From: Kalmusia sp. IMI 367209
Taxonomy: Eukaryota > Ascomycota > Dothideomycetes > Pleosporales > Didymosphaeriaceae
Length of the DNA stretch: 64,000 bases
Direction of reading: 5' to 3'
Assembly: GCA_027946365.1 (NCBI GenBank)
Contig: JAPEUQ010000001.1
Span: forward strand, 1,860,001-1,924,000
Shown: positions 45,211 through 57,279 of the stretch, in pieces
Position numbering within the stretch: position 1 is the stretch's first letter
Layout: every line of letters begins with the position of its first letter
Notes under the pieces: generated by a model
What the model was told of the DNA's origin: nothing
The model's database searches: none
What the model saw: only the letters and a program-made list of their open reading frames with translations
Program-made: the position numbers and the translations under genes

Positions 45211-45586
45211 CACTGTAGCCTTTACAACGCTCTCAGATTGGCCAAAAAGATATGGATGTAAGTTCAGATGTCCAGAAATCTCAGTCTGGGAGGATCTTTG
45301 TGGAGAAGCAATGTCACTTTCTTCTCCGTCTGAACCTCTTACCTAATCGTCTTTATCACCTGATTTCAGGTGAAGTTAAGTATACACCAATTTTTACTTT
45401 TTTCACTGTCAGTCACAAACGGACTGTCTTACGTTCCCAGCCGTTCTTGGCTTCTTTTACCTCTACATTCGACCCCATTCTATCTTCACTTTCGGTTACA
45501 TCCAAGGCTCCATCTTACAAAAGGAGCAACTATACACCAACGGACATCTCCTTGACGCCACCATATAGTACAATTATCCATTCAAT
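45211..45586. promoter_or_regulatory. Upstream region of the BTB-like gene
   Basis: This is 376 bases, pyrimidine-rich toward the start codon, presumably promoter and leader. It marks the return from the accessory island to ordinary genes. Confidence 0.4.
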
Positions 45587-47096
45587 ATGGCCGGCGCTAA
45601 ATTAGCCCCCCCCGACAACGAAACCTCGGTCTTTCCGAACATGTATGTGTACAGCAAAGGATCCAGAAGTTCCCTCAGATACAATATACTAACACCGTCT
45701 TCTATAGGCTCCAAGGCTTAGCAGTTCGCGTCATTGTCGGTACTAAGACGTCTACCTTTGAGCCTCTGTCCTACATCCTACCACAGAGACTCCTATCCAT
45801 CCATTCGCTCTACTTCAAAGCCGAAATCGTCAAATTGAACGTTCATCACGCGACATCTCGTCTGAGCAGCCCCAGCACGGATAATGCACCTCCAGAGAAG
45901 CTTGCAGAGTCCCTCGGTCGCGATACTGCTCCAACGCCCTCCCCAAATCCTGGAGTGCCGGCCGAGGTATCCTCAATCCCCACGATACACCTACCAGACA
46001 TCGATCCAGATACCTTCGGCTTGTTCATCACCTTCATCTACCAAGGGTACTACAAGCCGCGCTTCAACGCCAACATCTTCACCATCACGCCGCAAAACGC
46101 CTTCTTCCACGTCTCCATCGAATCCGCCAAGGCCCTCTTCCAAAAGCTCCACGCAACCGACACATACGCCGCCAAAAATCTTCGTAAGCGTTCCACCCAA
46201 ACCACCCGGAGATGAAAAACCATTTCTAACCTGCACTCAGCTATCCCGTCCCCGCTCCTCGCCCACGCCCTCGGCACCTTCCTCGCCGCCCCAGCCTTCA
46301 CAAACTACAGTATGACGCAAATCTACAACCACCTCGGCGCACACTTCAGCCTGACGCCCGTGCTCGTCTCCTGGGTGCTGACGTGCACGCCGCCCGCGGG
46401 CGTCCTGCGCCGCTTCATCCTCGACGTGCTGAGCCAGTACTGGAGCGTCGCCACGTTGCACGTAGCCAAGCCCGAGGGCCCGCTGAAGGAGGGCTGGGAG
46501 AAACTGTTCGAGAGCGAGACGCAGTTTCGGAGGGAGTTCATCTTTGGGATGGGTGTTGGGGGACGTAGGGTTGGGGGTTTGAGGGCGTATTATGTGGTGA
46601 GTGCGGTTTAGTCGCGAGATGGCGCCGCAGCTGGTATACAGACAGATTTAATTTGGCGTCCAAGGATTGATACGAGGTATGTGTACTAACATATTAATAG
46701 CCCCCGCCTATGTCCGCGCCTGCTGCAGCGCTACCTAGCAAGGAGACGCAGATCAAGGAAGAAGGAGATGCCGACGTGCAGGAAGTCCCGAAGCCTGCTC
46801 TCGTATTGCCTTCGACTCCGGCCTCGGCACGTGCGCCTACTACCCTCGCTAGCATGCCGTACGGTCCTGGAGCTGTCAAGAGCGATGAAGGACCCCCGGC
46901 GAAGAGGCAGAAGGTCTACGCCTCTGAGTACAAGAGCAAGGCCGGCATAGATGGTAAGAGTAAGACTGGTGGTAAGGAGGCAATCAAGACTGGTGGTGAA
47001 GAGAAGAGTGAGGCTTGTGCTGAGGACAAGAATATCGTTGGCGCCGATGAAGAGAGCAAGATTGGTGGTGAGAAGCAGATCAAGATGGAGACCTAG
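45587..47096 (+). CDS. BTB/POZ-like domain protein
   Basis: Four exons (45587-45642, 45708-46183, 46241-46596, 46701-47096) sum to 428 codons (427 aa). The introns have GTATGT, GTAAGC and GTGAGT donors; one branch is ACTAAC. An N-terminal BTB-like fold reads VRVIVGTKTSTFEPLSYILP, then LLSIHSLYFKAEIV, then LPDIDPDTFGLFITFIYQG, the usual strand-helix pattern in which a presented core is followed by a single-helix 'YxG' end. Exon 3 is helical (APAFTNYSMTQIYNHLG...). The C-terminus is low-complexity, with short Lys/Gly/Glu repeats (KSKTGGKEAIKTGGEEKSE) and a possible basic nuclear signal PPAKRQKV. The role is unknown; many such fungal proteins are protein-interaction adaptors. An eight-C run near the start (45606-45613) stays in frame as given. 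Confidence 0.75.
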
Positions 47097-47772
47097 AGAT
47101 TGATCGATCTCGGATGGTTAGGGTATGAACCCACCTCCGGGGATTCCAAGTCCATCTTGACAGCATCAGCTAAGCAAGATGGAATTGCGTTTTCATCGCA
47201 TATTGGTAAGATACCTTGACACGGTAAAGTCATCTACGTAGTGCTTCACGTCAAATGCATATTAAGAAATCGAAGACTGGTATCCGAATTGCAGCTACTG
47301 CCAGTGCTTCACCGTCTTGAACGAGTATTATCAGACCACCCAAAGCACTACTAACGTGCCAGGTCTGTCATCAAGCTAATGCATCCCAAACACCGAAAAA
47401 GAACTGAGTCGTGTGGGTATCTTCAATGAAAAAGAAATGCCATCATGTCCAGTTCATGGACTAAAAACTCCACGAGCGCTAGTTATCATCAATGCATTAT
47501 GGCCATTGTTCTGGCTGGACCAAACATTGCACTCTATGATCATAATAAAACTACCGTGGAATTAGTATTTACGAATGCGCGCATGATACAGGCAACTTAC
47601 CATCGGACCGCTTTCAGTCTCTTCGTTGCGGAACACTACGAGTAAAAGAAGGAGGTATACGTGAAAGTCTTTGTGGGCGTGCCCGCGTACTGCGCTTCGA
47701 GCAACTAGAGCTACAACATAATCAGTATCTGTGGTATCTTCTCGACAAGGATAACTTACAGTTGATTCAGTC
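47097..47772. other. Convergent intergenic region
   Basis: This is 676 bases between the 3' ends of the BTB-like gene and the minus-strand 866-aa gene. I see no feature beyond presumed untranslated sequence. Confidence 0.5.
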
Positions 47773-50373
47773 TCAATCCGGCAGGTTGTTGTAGTTCCAA
47801 GCATCAATCCTCCTCCTCTCCCGATCCTCTTGCATCGCCAACGCACAGTCATAGCAGGCTGCCAACTTGCAGACCGGCACCTTGCACTGCATGATCACCT
47901 CATCGAGACTACGATTGCACTTGTCGCATTGGACCGTCACATCGACGTGCTGCATGGCTCCGGTCGGGGTGATCAAGTAAGGCGACACTCCTAAGCGTCC
48001 GACCGCAGCACTATCTGGAATCTGATATAGATGAGCAAGTTCACTTGTTCCATATTGATGATGACGACTCACCTCCTTCAAATTGATCGGGCGAAAGCTA
48101 TGACCATGCTGGATGCAGTGTGGCATTGGCGGAGGACGGCGCTGTGGGGACTTGACAGGTGATCTAGTGAAAGCTGACACAGGCGAGGTCGGCAGAGGTA
48201 CTCTATCCGGAGAAGGAAAGGATAACTGCCTTAACGGGGACATGCGTGGGATAGGTGGTGGCATGTGCATCGCAACTGGGCTCGTAAGCAATCGAACCTC
48301 GCCATCTTTCGGAAGCGGAGCCGGCGGGATTGCCCTTTCTGCAAGAACGTCAGGATCATAACGGACAGACAACGGTCGCTGATTAGCATCACCGTAACGA
48401 TCAACCCAGCTTTGAGTGAAAGTCAGAGACTCCTCCCTAGGAATGCCCAGATTCCTCTTGGGTCGATCAAACTGCTCCTCGATCTCGAAGTTGTCGATGT
48501 AGGGTGGGAACGGCTCGAGATCCTCATCCTTACGAGCGACACCAGCAACGATGGAAGCATCGACATGGCTATGCACGGGTTGCTTGCGACTGTTAGATAA
48601 GTCAATGAGGTCGTCACCTTTGAATCCGTAGGATTGCCTGTCCTGGACATGTGCAACCTCTTTGCCCTTGGTGCGGCTGGCTGGGTTGTTACGAGATTTC
48701 TTTGCCGGAATATCGATACACTTGATCATGCCAGGGGTGACCCTTACGGGTAAGGCCAGTGTGTACTCGCAAATCTCGGGTTCTTCATCCAGGTCGATGG
48801 AGCTACGAATACTGACATGTGAGTCACTCAGCCGATCCGTATCATCTCTCTCGCTAGGCGGCACTACATTAATTTGAGGATTCAAGGACAGAGTGCTCGC
48901 CTTGAGACTTCTGAACTGCTTCTTCAACTCCTCTTGGCCATCTCGCAGTCGAAGGACCTCGGAGTCCACCTTCAATTTCTCTTCTGTCAGGAGCATGGCA
49001 TTGCGAGTCTGTAGGCTCAAGTTCTGCATATCCGTATCGCTTGATTCCTGCGGCATGGATGGACTTGGTTGGTCTTGTCCCATGCGCTCCTCAGCCTCGT
49101 CGAGTAGACGGTGTTCGAACTTTTGTAGCGGGCTCTGAACCTGCAATTGACCAAGAAGGGGGTGGCTACCGAGGGCGTTGAAGCTGGTTGCGACTCCCAG
49201 GGTGGGTGGCTCGGAAGTCTGGTATGCGGTTCGGTACCTGCTGGCCTCTTCGTCTATCTCAGGCACATCATGCGGATCGGACTCGTAGGGTCGTGTTAAG
49301 GAAGGTGTTGTGAGGGAACGTGGCAACGACGACGTAGACGAGCGATGGCCTCGGTAGTGGCTGATGATATCTAGCTCTATGTCACCGGGATCGTGCACGC
49401 CCTCGCCATGTGAAGCATCTGTGGTGGGCGCCATCCAGAGATCAGGCAAGGCATTGCTTGGAGAAGTCTCCGTGATAGGATCCATCCTATCGAGTGTCTT
49501 TGCCTTCTTCTTGCGACCCCTACGCTTCGGCTGTCGACGAGACTCTGAAGCCCGAGACTGAAGGTCAGTCTCGCTATCATATGCGCCCAAATCGTACATC
49601 GAAGCAGACGATAACTGTTGACGAGCCGGAGCGGTAGTGCGCGAGGCGCTGTCCTTGTCGCGAGAACCGAACGAGAGGAGGTCCAGAAGCTTGTTGCCCT
49701 TCTTATGTCCCACGGGCGGGGCTGGCACATCGTCGTCATCGTCCTCGAACGCAGCTTCCAGATCCATGTCCTTGAGGTGAAATCCCGATGTGGGCTTGTT
49801 ATCAGTCAGCACAGATGCAGAAGCGCGCTCACGGAGCTGGGGCTGCGGTACCGGCGAGCCTGAGTGACCATACTCCTGCTTGCCTCCGTAAGTCTGGAAA
49901 CCTGGAGGGTAGTCATGCTCGCTGCCGCCGGGGTAGAAGATTGGAGGTGGTGGTGGCGCGTGAATAGGCTCGCCATCTACAGAGTAGCCAAAGAACTTCG
50001 CTGTCTTGGGGGTCAGCGGTGGTGGGTCCTCGGAAGCCGGCTGTTTGTGCGAGCTCTTGGGACGCAAGGCATCGAATAGGCCCTTCTTTTTGCCCTCCAA
50101 CGATGTTGAGGTCTTGGGTGTACTCGGAGATACGTCATATGGTGGGAAGGTGGGCTCGGTGGGCGGTGCGCTCGGTGGAAAGGCTGCCGGGACGCCCATG
50201 GCCTTGCTACCACTAGGAAAGCTCGATGCGGTGGAAGCGTTGGGGCTGTCAAGCACGGGCAGAGTCTTGTTGCGGGGGAAGCCCGAGCGTCGAAATATGT
50301 TGAAGCGGTGGTGGCCACTCTTGACGGCAGGCGGTCGGTCATGGGGAGATCTGTGCGGTGGAGGGTCAGCCAT
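47773..50373 (-). CDS. Large, mostly disordered protein with C-terminal Cys cluster
   Basis: Intronless, 866 aa from the ATG at 50373 (MADPPPHRSPHDRPP). The frame stays open upstream to 50604, but that part looks non-coding. The first ~500 residues are rich in Pro, Ser and Asp, with patches such as APPPPPIFYPGG, FEDDDDDVPAPP and a basic RRQPKRRGRKKKAK that could be a nuclear signal. A predicted coiled-coil follows (LTEEKLKVDSEVLRLRDGQE). The C-terminus carries CDKC...C...C...C...C (CDKCNRSLDEVIMQC, CKLAACYDCA), a plausible zinc-binding module, then a basic end. I do not recognise the family. The intact long frame and biased third positions support a real gene. A scaffold or regulatory role is a guess. 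Confidence 0.7.
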   Translation of the reverse strand: MADPPPHRSPHDRPPAVKSGHHRFNIFRRSGFPRNKTLPVLDSPNASTASSFPSGSKAMGVPAAFPPSAPPTEPTFPPYDVSPSTPKTSTSLEGKKKGLFDALRPKSSHKQPASEDPPPLTPKTAKFFGYSVDGEPIHAPPPPPIFYPGGSEHDYPPGFQTYGGKQEYGHSGSPVPQPQLRERASASVLTDNKPTSGFHLKDMDLEAAFEDDDDDVPAPPVGHKKGNKLLDLLSFGSRDKDSASRTTAPARQQLSSASMYDLGAYDSETDLQSRASESRRQPKRRGRKKKAKTLDRMDPITETSPSNALPDLWMAPTTDASHGEGVHDPGDIELDIISHYRGHRSSTSSLPRSLTTPSLTRPYESDPHDVPEIDEEASRYRTAYQTSEPPTLGVATSFNALGSHPLLGQLQVQSPLQKFEHRLLDEAEERMGQDQPSPSMPQESSDTDMQNLSLQTRNAMLLTEEKLKVDSEVLRLRDGQEELKKQFRSLKASTLSLNPQINVVPPSERDDTDRLSDSHVSIRSSIDLDEEPEICEYTLALPVRVTPGMIKCIDIPAKKSRNNPASRTKGKEVAHVQDRQSYGFKGDDLIDLSNSRKQPVHSHVDASIVAGVARKDEDLEPFPPYIDNFEIEEQFDRPKRNLGIPREESLTFTQSWVDRYGDANQRPLSVRYDPDVLAERAIPPAPLPKDGEVRLLTSPVAMHMPPPIPRMSPLRQLSFPSPDRVPLPTSPVSAFTRSPVKSPQRRPPPMPHCIQHGHSFRPINLKEVSRHHQYGTSELAHLYQIPDSAAVGRLGVSPYLITPTGAMQHVDVTVQCDKCNRSLDEVIMQCKVPVCKLAACYDCALAMQEDRERRRIDAWNYNNLPD

Positions 50374-50837
50374 TTTGTTCCAAACGCGAGCAAAAACACG
50401 ACGAGACAACGCAATGGTCTGGCAAGAGAGCAAGAAGTGGTCGTGGGCTCGCGCTGGTAGATTTATACCCACTGCTAGACAGGCTGCCGCCTCGGTGAAG
50501 CCAACTCCAGCATCACAGTCTGACATTGTTGTGTTGCTACGGGGAACGGTGGTGAATGGGAAACTTACCCATATGGCAGGCACGCAGGCAGCGAAAGCGA
50601 ACACGGAAAGCGCGACTGGAGCAACGGTGGATCACGGACAATAGCGAATACAAAAGGTTCAAGAGGAAATGGTAGGTATTAATAGGAATATTAACCATAC
50701 AAACCAACACTCTAGGGTATACAGCGAAGGTGCAATGCAAACGCCCAACGAGCCATGTATATCAGATCCAAAATGCCTGCCAACCAATCATTGCTCCATC
50801 TACAAACTCCAGTTGATGAGCCTCTAGCCAGTGTGAT
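50374..50837. other. Intergenic region
   Basis: This is 464 bases between two minus-strand genes, containing the promoter of the 866-aa gene and the 3' end of the lipase gene. No motif is called. Confidence 0.45.
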
Positions 50838-53800
50838 CTAGTTGGAATCCGGGAAGTAGCTTAATCGTGCAACCTGCTCGGAGACGCCCCCACTACCGCT
50901 TCTTGCGCGACCCTCCTGTGCTGAAGCAGACGCAGGACTGGTGACGTCTAGTGACCTTCGTAACCCGACGCCGCTGATGTTCGCTGATGGTGTTTGAGGG
51001 GGGCTAGCCGTTTGTCTCCCTCTGCCAAGAATAGCACCACCCATTGATTCTAGCGAGTCAGGCTCGCGCCCGGATGTGGACTTTGACGGTGATGTTCCTA
51101 GCCCACGATGCACGTCTATGCCCTTAGGAGATGTAGACAGGAAATCCGCAATCTCTGCCTGGCTTGTTCCGCTTTCCTCGGGCGTTTTAGGTGCCGCAGG
51201 CCTTTTTCCCTGTGGCGGCAGCTGTAGGAATCTTTGAATAGCGTTGCGATCATCGTCTTCATCGTCCTCGTCAGACGTGCCTTCAAAGTACAGGTCGTCC
51301 CAGAGAGCTGAGTCTTTGCTTCGTATAGAATCCGTAGTATGTCCCCGACTTCGTTGTGGACCGCGCGTCTGAAGTGGCGAAAGCTCGTCGGCAACTTCAC
51401 GCATTTCGCTCTCCGTGCGCTCTATAGGGGGTATCGTGTCTTCCTGTCCCTTGACATGTTCTCCGTCCTCTTTCACGGGCACATCGATCCCTTTCGCTCG
51501 ATCAATTGCAGGTTCGTTCTCGTCGCGCGTATCTGCTGCGTAGGTATCGGCGAAGTGAGTGTCGCACAAGTGTTTGACGACTGGCCAGCCATAAGCATTA
51601 GCGAACATGCGACGAACAATGATGTTATTGTGTGCATCCGGCTCCAGCCGGACCAACACCTTCCGCCATGATAGATCTCTGTGATAAGCTCGCGCAATCT
51701 TCTCTTCCACCCGCAGGCCACTGCCCTCTTCTGCACTACCAGTAGACAGCTGAGATGAACCGCTTTCGCCCGAGAAGGAGCGACCAGTGTTCTTCTTTTT
51801 GGCAGGAGGCGGTGGTATGTCTTCTGGGTGGTAGATACGATCGTGGAAAATCGTACGGGCTCTAGTAGATGGGTCTATGATCCAAGAGTTCTCAGGCACA
51901 GGCGGGCTTAGAAGGTCGCCAGCAGATTCAAAGATAGTCGTCTTCGGCGGGGCAGCAACATTGGCTGGGTCATTGACCAAGGAATCACCCCGTGTTGCTG
52001 GTGGTCTTTTACTATGGCGTTCAGGCTGCGCTGACGATGATGCGTCATTCATCGATGAGTTGGCTTCTTCTTGATCCATGGCGATTGTCTGGCTTCTCTT
52101 GAACATCTTTTTATCCTTGGCAGTATGTTTGCCCGAAGGACGGATGTAGTTCCAAAGGGTGGACAGGGTCGAGGAATTATGATTCGTATTAGATGGAACT
52201 GGCTTGCCTTCGGAATTCCGCTCTTGCCCATCCAGCCATTGGGTTGCACTTGGCTCCGCAGCAGCTTGAGCCTCATCGTCCTGATTAGTAACGTCCACCC
52301 CGGGTTGCGGTACGGCTGTATCATCCCCGCTAAAAGATGGCGATTCTGTATCGTCGTTTTGACTCTCAGAGAAAGTCACTCTCGATGGATTTGGCGACGT
52401 ATTCTGACCCATGATTTGACCAAATCCCCAGGCAGCCACAGTACCAATAAGTCCATTCTCTCTCCTTGCCTTTTCGACCTTGCCGAGACCTCTCCAGTCA
52501 AGGAACAGCAAGCAGCTAGTTCGCAGCGGTACAATTCCATCGTTGACAACGTTGGAGTAAACGGTTCTGTTCCGGAACATTCGTAGGACCAAATGAGCCG
52601 GACCGGACGGCAAGATTCGGAGCAGCGGTTTAGAACCTGGGTCATCCTGTTTGTGCTGGCTTTGGGACTGTCCGCCGAGGCCGCTTACCATTGCTGTCCA
52701 TCCACTTCGGGCTAACGTAGGGGCCCTCCATGTCAATCCTAAATCTTGTCCGGTTCTCCCCACCAGTCCAAAGTCGAGAGCAAATTTGACATACATTGGA
52801 TTCTCATTGCTGAGCCCAAGAAACGGAGAAGCCATGGCGACAAAATTGATGGGCTTAATGTTTTCGAAGAATTGTGGGGAATGCTTATGGATATATGCAA
52901 TCGCATATGTCTGTACAACACCACCGAGAGAATGGCCAACGAAACTAATACTTGTGAATTTATAAGCTCGCTTGTCTTCCTGAGAGCTTGCTTGGTGATG
53001 GATGGTGCTTCCTTCGTGTGCTGGTACCCCTACAGCTGCTTTGTCCCTGGTTGGCGAGAACGGCGTCATCTTCATCTTCGATTTCTTGAGCGGGAGATAC
53101 GGCTGATCCGGGTATGTCATCTCGAGGACGTGCTTAGCTAACCTCTTGCCAAGATATTGAATACCTCGTTCTGTGCGTATGACATTTTTGTCGAAACCAC
53201 GAACAATGACCTCTTCGTCATCTTCGTCATCGTCTTCTTCTTCTGTGACACTGTCTTGACCTCCGGACAAAGGCGCAGTGGAGATATCATTGAGACTTGT
53301 TTTGTCTGTTCTCCTTGCGCCCCGCTCCTCTTGTCGCCGTCTCTTCCGGTCCTCTCGTGCTTGTCTGGCGGTAGCGTCGATGCTTTCTTTCAAATACAGC
53401 ATATCTGCTCCTAGATTACTATGCAGCCCGTGCGTAAGAATAACCAGATGAATTTTCTTCTGCTTCCGTGGCTCTTCCGATCGATTTTGATGTGAATCTG
53501 TAGACTGCCGGCCGGCTGTCTTTGGGTCTTGTTGCTTAAGCTCCGGCAACTCCGGCTTGTTCCAAAGGCTCGTAGTGTCGTCCACAACCAATTTGACCGC
53601 CTTTGAGTATACTCCTTTCGAATTTGCAGCATGACTTGCCTTGTGTGATTGCTTCCCTTGCTGGTGGTCTTGGACTTGCCCCGGTACTCCATGCGAGTTT
53701 CCGGTGATAGCCGTGAAGCCCAGATCCAAGGACCTCTCATCCCGCGCAACTAGAAGTTCATAGCTCACCGATGCTGATTGTGAGAATATGATCTGCGAAG

Positions 53801-54235
53801 CGATCTCTATTATCCAAGTCGCGCTCCTCGGTGTGCCATCGTTCTGTTCCCTGCTTCCACCAATCTCGCGAGTGTGCTCGGGTACAGTAAGCCTCGCGTT
53901 CCAGGAGCCTCCAGCCTTCAGATTTGGCTCAAATTCCGGCACCCCCTCCTTCTTCGGTGCTTCGACCTTTTTGTTCGGGTTGAACGTGAAAGGGTATGCA
54001 GCGACATGAATGGTATAGGGTCCGTGGAGGTAGGCCGCGCGGAGGGGTATCGCGGAGGTGTTTCGTATTCGTACGTGCAGGAAGTTCGGCGAGGGCAAGA
54101 TTCTGTCTTCGGAGGGTGTATAGGTAACCGTATATCTAGAATGCGATCAATACTGCAGTCACGCAGTGCGCCTCAGGGTCCGCACCTAACTACTTCTCCA
54201 ACCTTCACGCTCCCCGTCTGATGGAGCAGCAACAT
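50838..54235 (-). CDS. DUF676 family lipase/serine esterase, Rog1-like
   Basis: Alpha/beta-hydrolase related to yeast Rog1-type putative lipases. A 50-nt first exon (54186-54235, MLLLHQTGSVKVGEVV) joins the main exon (50838-54135) across a 50-bp intron (GTGCGG...TTCTAG), giving 1115 aa. The N-terminal domain reads YTVTYTPSEDRILPSPNFL, typical of filamentous-fungal members. The hydrolase starts at HLVILTHGLHSNLGADMLY. The nucleophile elbow is SFVGHSLGGVVQTYA, followed by INFVAMASPFLGLSNENP, and an acid/His region lies near SNVVNDGIVPLRTS. An acidic insert (EEEDDDEDDEE) interrupts the hydrolase domain. The C-terminal third is low-complexity, Ser/Pro/Glu-rich, with one conserved-looking segment, the basic WRKVLVRLEPDAHNNIIVRR. 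Likely acts on membrane or lipid-droplet glycerolipids; the substrate is inferred from the family only. Confidence 0.87.
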
Positions 54236-55473
54236 GCTCCTGGCGCGCAGTTCCTCTCGATGCTGTTCCTTACGCGAGGGTGTGAGGAGAAAGTACGAAG
54301 AACGAGCTTCAGTGCAACCCGCGTCTGGAATCTGGGCGAGAGAATATGTACGCGGTGTGAGCAGCATTAGCGGAAACTAGCAGAGTTCGGTTCGATTTGC
54401 GTGTGGCAATAGCGGTAGCGGTGGACCGTTCCAGTGGGTTTGCATCATAGGGCTTCTTAGGCTTCTGGGGTTTCTAGGGGTATTCCGACGGATACCGCGG
54501 ATTTGTATCTGCGTACCAAGGGTGCGCGCGCAGAGGTCATGCAGTGAGGATGAGATGGCTGATGGCACGTCATACGCCAGGTGCTCGCGTGGCTCCCCAG
54601 CAGCCTCATTTACCCGGCAGACTGGCGTGGAGCTCCGCGACTGGCGAGAGTGGGGTCTGCTGTCACTGTGGGTTGATCGTTTCACATAGCATCATGCCTA
54701 GGGTCCAAAGCACGCGCATATGCGAGAAGACGCGCGATGCCTGCGTTTAAGCAGCTGTCACCGCCTTGGCAGCATCCTTTCTGGAATGCGCACGGACCAC
54801 TGGTAATGTCTCGTCCCGATTCCGAGAACTCTAACTACTACACCACCACAAGCGAAAGTGCAAGTGTAAGCTACGCTGGACCTATGTATGTCATGATAAC
54901 TACACAAGGCCGCTACAAAGATCGTTACTCTGCATCAACCACCGAGTACACGTAGCAATTTCCAAAAATCTATCCTGTCATTGTATTGAATTCTATTCCA
55001 AGAACAATTTATCTGCGTAATCTTATAGAAGACCCAAGTCTATCCAGCGTGAAAACGCCACCTTTCCTCTATGGTTATCTCGTTCTCTCCATCATTTGAA
55101 AACTTTCCCCCATATGATATCTTCAACGTCCACCACGAACAAATCGAAGAGGACCATGTACGAGACATGGTTGGCTTCGTTAGCAGGAAGGGGGTTCCAG
55201 AAGCCGGACGCTGCCAGCTGACCGTCGAGTCTCACTCGGTCCATCTCCAAGCGGACGCACCTCTGCGCCGGCCAAACGCCAAAGCCGCAAGATGATCCCA
55301 ATGGCTACCACTGGCCGTGCTACAGTCTTGCGCCGACAAGACGCGTTTGGTCAAAAGTGACTTTTGTGGCGACGAGAAAGCTGGCGGTTTTCGCATCTTG
55401 CTGAACTTCAAGAGTTAGTCGGGTAAAGACATTCGAAGACAAGTGAGCACTTACCACTATATATAGTCAACGC
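54236..55473. other. Intergenic region
   Basis: About 1.2 kb. A 72-codon ORF at 54737-54955 and others near 55.1 kb lack domain or splice support. It contains the lipase promoter near 54.24 kb. Confidence 0.4.
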
Positions 55474-56274
55474 CTAGGTGGATCTACTAGAGCCGGTGCT
55501 GCTCGAGGAGCTGCCGTCTACGTCTATATAGGAGTCAGTAACTAACAAAAGTAACAGACGTGATGAATGCATACTTCTGTCGCTATTATTCTCAGACTCC
55601 TCGAGGGGCTCATCATGCCCGACTTGCTCTCCCGCATCCTCCAAGGCCCGCTCCGCTGCCAGTGTCGCATCCTGCTGAGCATCGAGGATCTGGCTGCCAG
55701 TCGTGCCGGTCTGGGTGATCTGGCCGCCAGGCAGCTCATCCAATCTGTCGCCGGTGGTGCCGTCGTAGAAGATGTAGCCCATGCCAGCGTAGCCGGCGTA
55801 GGCGCGCGCTGCTTGGAGCGACTCACGGACGAAGCGCGGCGTCTCCGTTATGCGTTCGACGATGATACCCCTACTGTTATTGAGTGTATCCATGCGATAG
55901 CTCGGAGCCCACGCGGAAGTGTCCTGGGACCTGCCGTCGCCATCCTCGTAGAACTTTGCGGGCACGATCGTGGCCTTCCTAGAGGTGTTCGACTGCGTTG
56001 AAGACGAACTAAACAGCATAGATTAATTACCAAGCCTCACACATACCGTGGACTTTGAAGTTACGTACCCGTTATTGGAACTCCTCGACTCGTGCCAACC
56101 TGCACCGTAGTTCGAGCTCTTGCGAGGAGTCGGTTGCTTTGAGGTCGACTTCTGAGGCGACTTTTTTGACGACTTCTCGGACGTAGCTGGATCAGACTCG
56201 CCCCTATCCTTGTCTTCGTCGCCGCCGGGAGGCAGAGGCGGTGGAGGAACGGAGCCGAACCCAGTCCAAGACAT
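55474..56274 (-). CDS. Small hypothetical protein, three exons
   Basis: Exons 56069-56274, 55575-56008 and 55474-55523 sum to 230 codons (229 aa). The introns are 56009-56068 (GTACGT...GTTTAG) and 55524-55574 (GTATGC, branch CTGAC, TATAG). It starts MSWTGFGSVPPPPLPPGG, followed by a Lys/Ser-rich low-complexity stretch. A more ordered middle reads RFVRESLQAARAYAGYAGMG, YIFYDGTTGDRLDELPGG. The C-terminus is Glu- and Ser-rich (DGSSSSSTGSSRST). I do not recognise the family. There is no signal peptide or membrane helix. Clean phase at both junctions supports a real gene. A TATATATA stretch about 30 bases upstream of the start may be its core promoter. Confidence 0.6.
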
Positions 56275-57279
56275 TGCTTTGCTCGTCAGCGGAGAAGTCG
56301 AAAGATATATATAAGAAGCAACCTGGGAGGGCTGCTGGTCAAGCTGAAAGGTGATTCAACCGAAGGTTTAAGTGGTTCCCAACGAGCGATATATATACAA
56401 AAGGGTAAACCTGATATCCCATAGTGACCGATTCTCCACCATCGTTGCCTGGTGCAACTCAAATTCCCTAGCAATTAAACTTGGTGATGGGTGAACTGGC
56501 GGAGCAACGAGTGAATGAATGGTGCGTTGCTTGCCCGGTCAAGCGCATTTCGCAACTAGAAGAGTTCTTCATCAATGGATTTGAGTACAGCATGGGGAAG
56601 TGTCTCATTCGAGGAGAGTTGCATTTAGGGGACTAGTAACAAAATGTAGTGACGTGATCTTGAACGAAGTCTCTAATGAAGAGAAATTTGAGAATCATTC
56701 TCAACTGGTGGAAGCCCTAGAGTTGAGAGGACTGATACTAAGGTGCAATTATATGGAAGGCATCTCTTATATACATGTGGAAGAGTGGAAATTGGAAGCT
56801 TGTGATGCATTAAACGATCACGCGATTGCTAATACAGTAGCATCTGGTCATACAGTTTGCTCAGGATTATGCTCGTTGCCATTGCGGAAATACTCTATGC
56901 TGCTCAAGATTGCGCTGGGCAAACAGAATCAAACACCAGCCAATTCGAACAAGGTAGGGAAGTTGGAAGCGACTTCAAAATTATAGCGCTTCATAGTAGA
57001 GCTTTTAACACAGATACACATTTGAACTATATGAAGTAGAAAGAATAAGTTCGTATAAACGAAAGAGCGACCATGCGATCGAAGATAGGTGATAACTATG
57101 CGGCTAAAACAAGCAACAGCGAGACTACCCAATCTCTAGTCCTGTCACATAACGAATGTCATCTGAATGCAAACATTTTGTGCCTGCACCAAGGGATACA
57201 ATCCCAACACCAACCACCAACTGCAAACCGTGTATGTGCGGAAACGGCAAGCTCGCGGCCCATTCATCTAAAGACAAAC
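56275..57279. other. Intergenic region
   Basis: About 1 kb, relatively AT-rich. A plus-strand ORF of 128 codons (56600-56986) has unremarkable composition and no domain, splice signal or homologue I recognise, so it is not called. Confidence 0.4.

Noticed and set aside
50374..50604. N-terminal extension of the 866-aa minus-strand gene
   Set aside because: The frame is open but the composition differs from the gene and the downstream ATG at 50373 begins a more typical start; no evidence for translation upstream.
47773..50644. Several antisense ORFs within the large minus-strand genes
   Set aside because: They mirror codon bias of the real genes and carry no domain.
54737..54955. 72-codon plus-strand ORF near the lipase gene
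   Set aside because: Low-complexity Ser/Tyr content and no supporting signals.
56600..56986. 128-codon plus-strand ORF
   Set aside because: AT-rich with no recognisable motif, signal peptide or splice support; likely chance.
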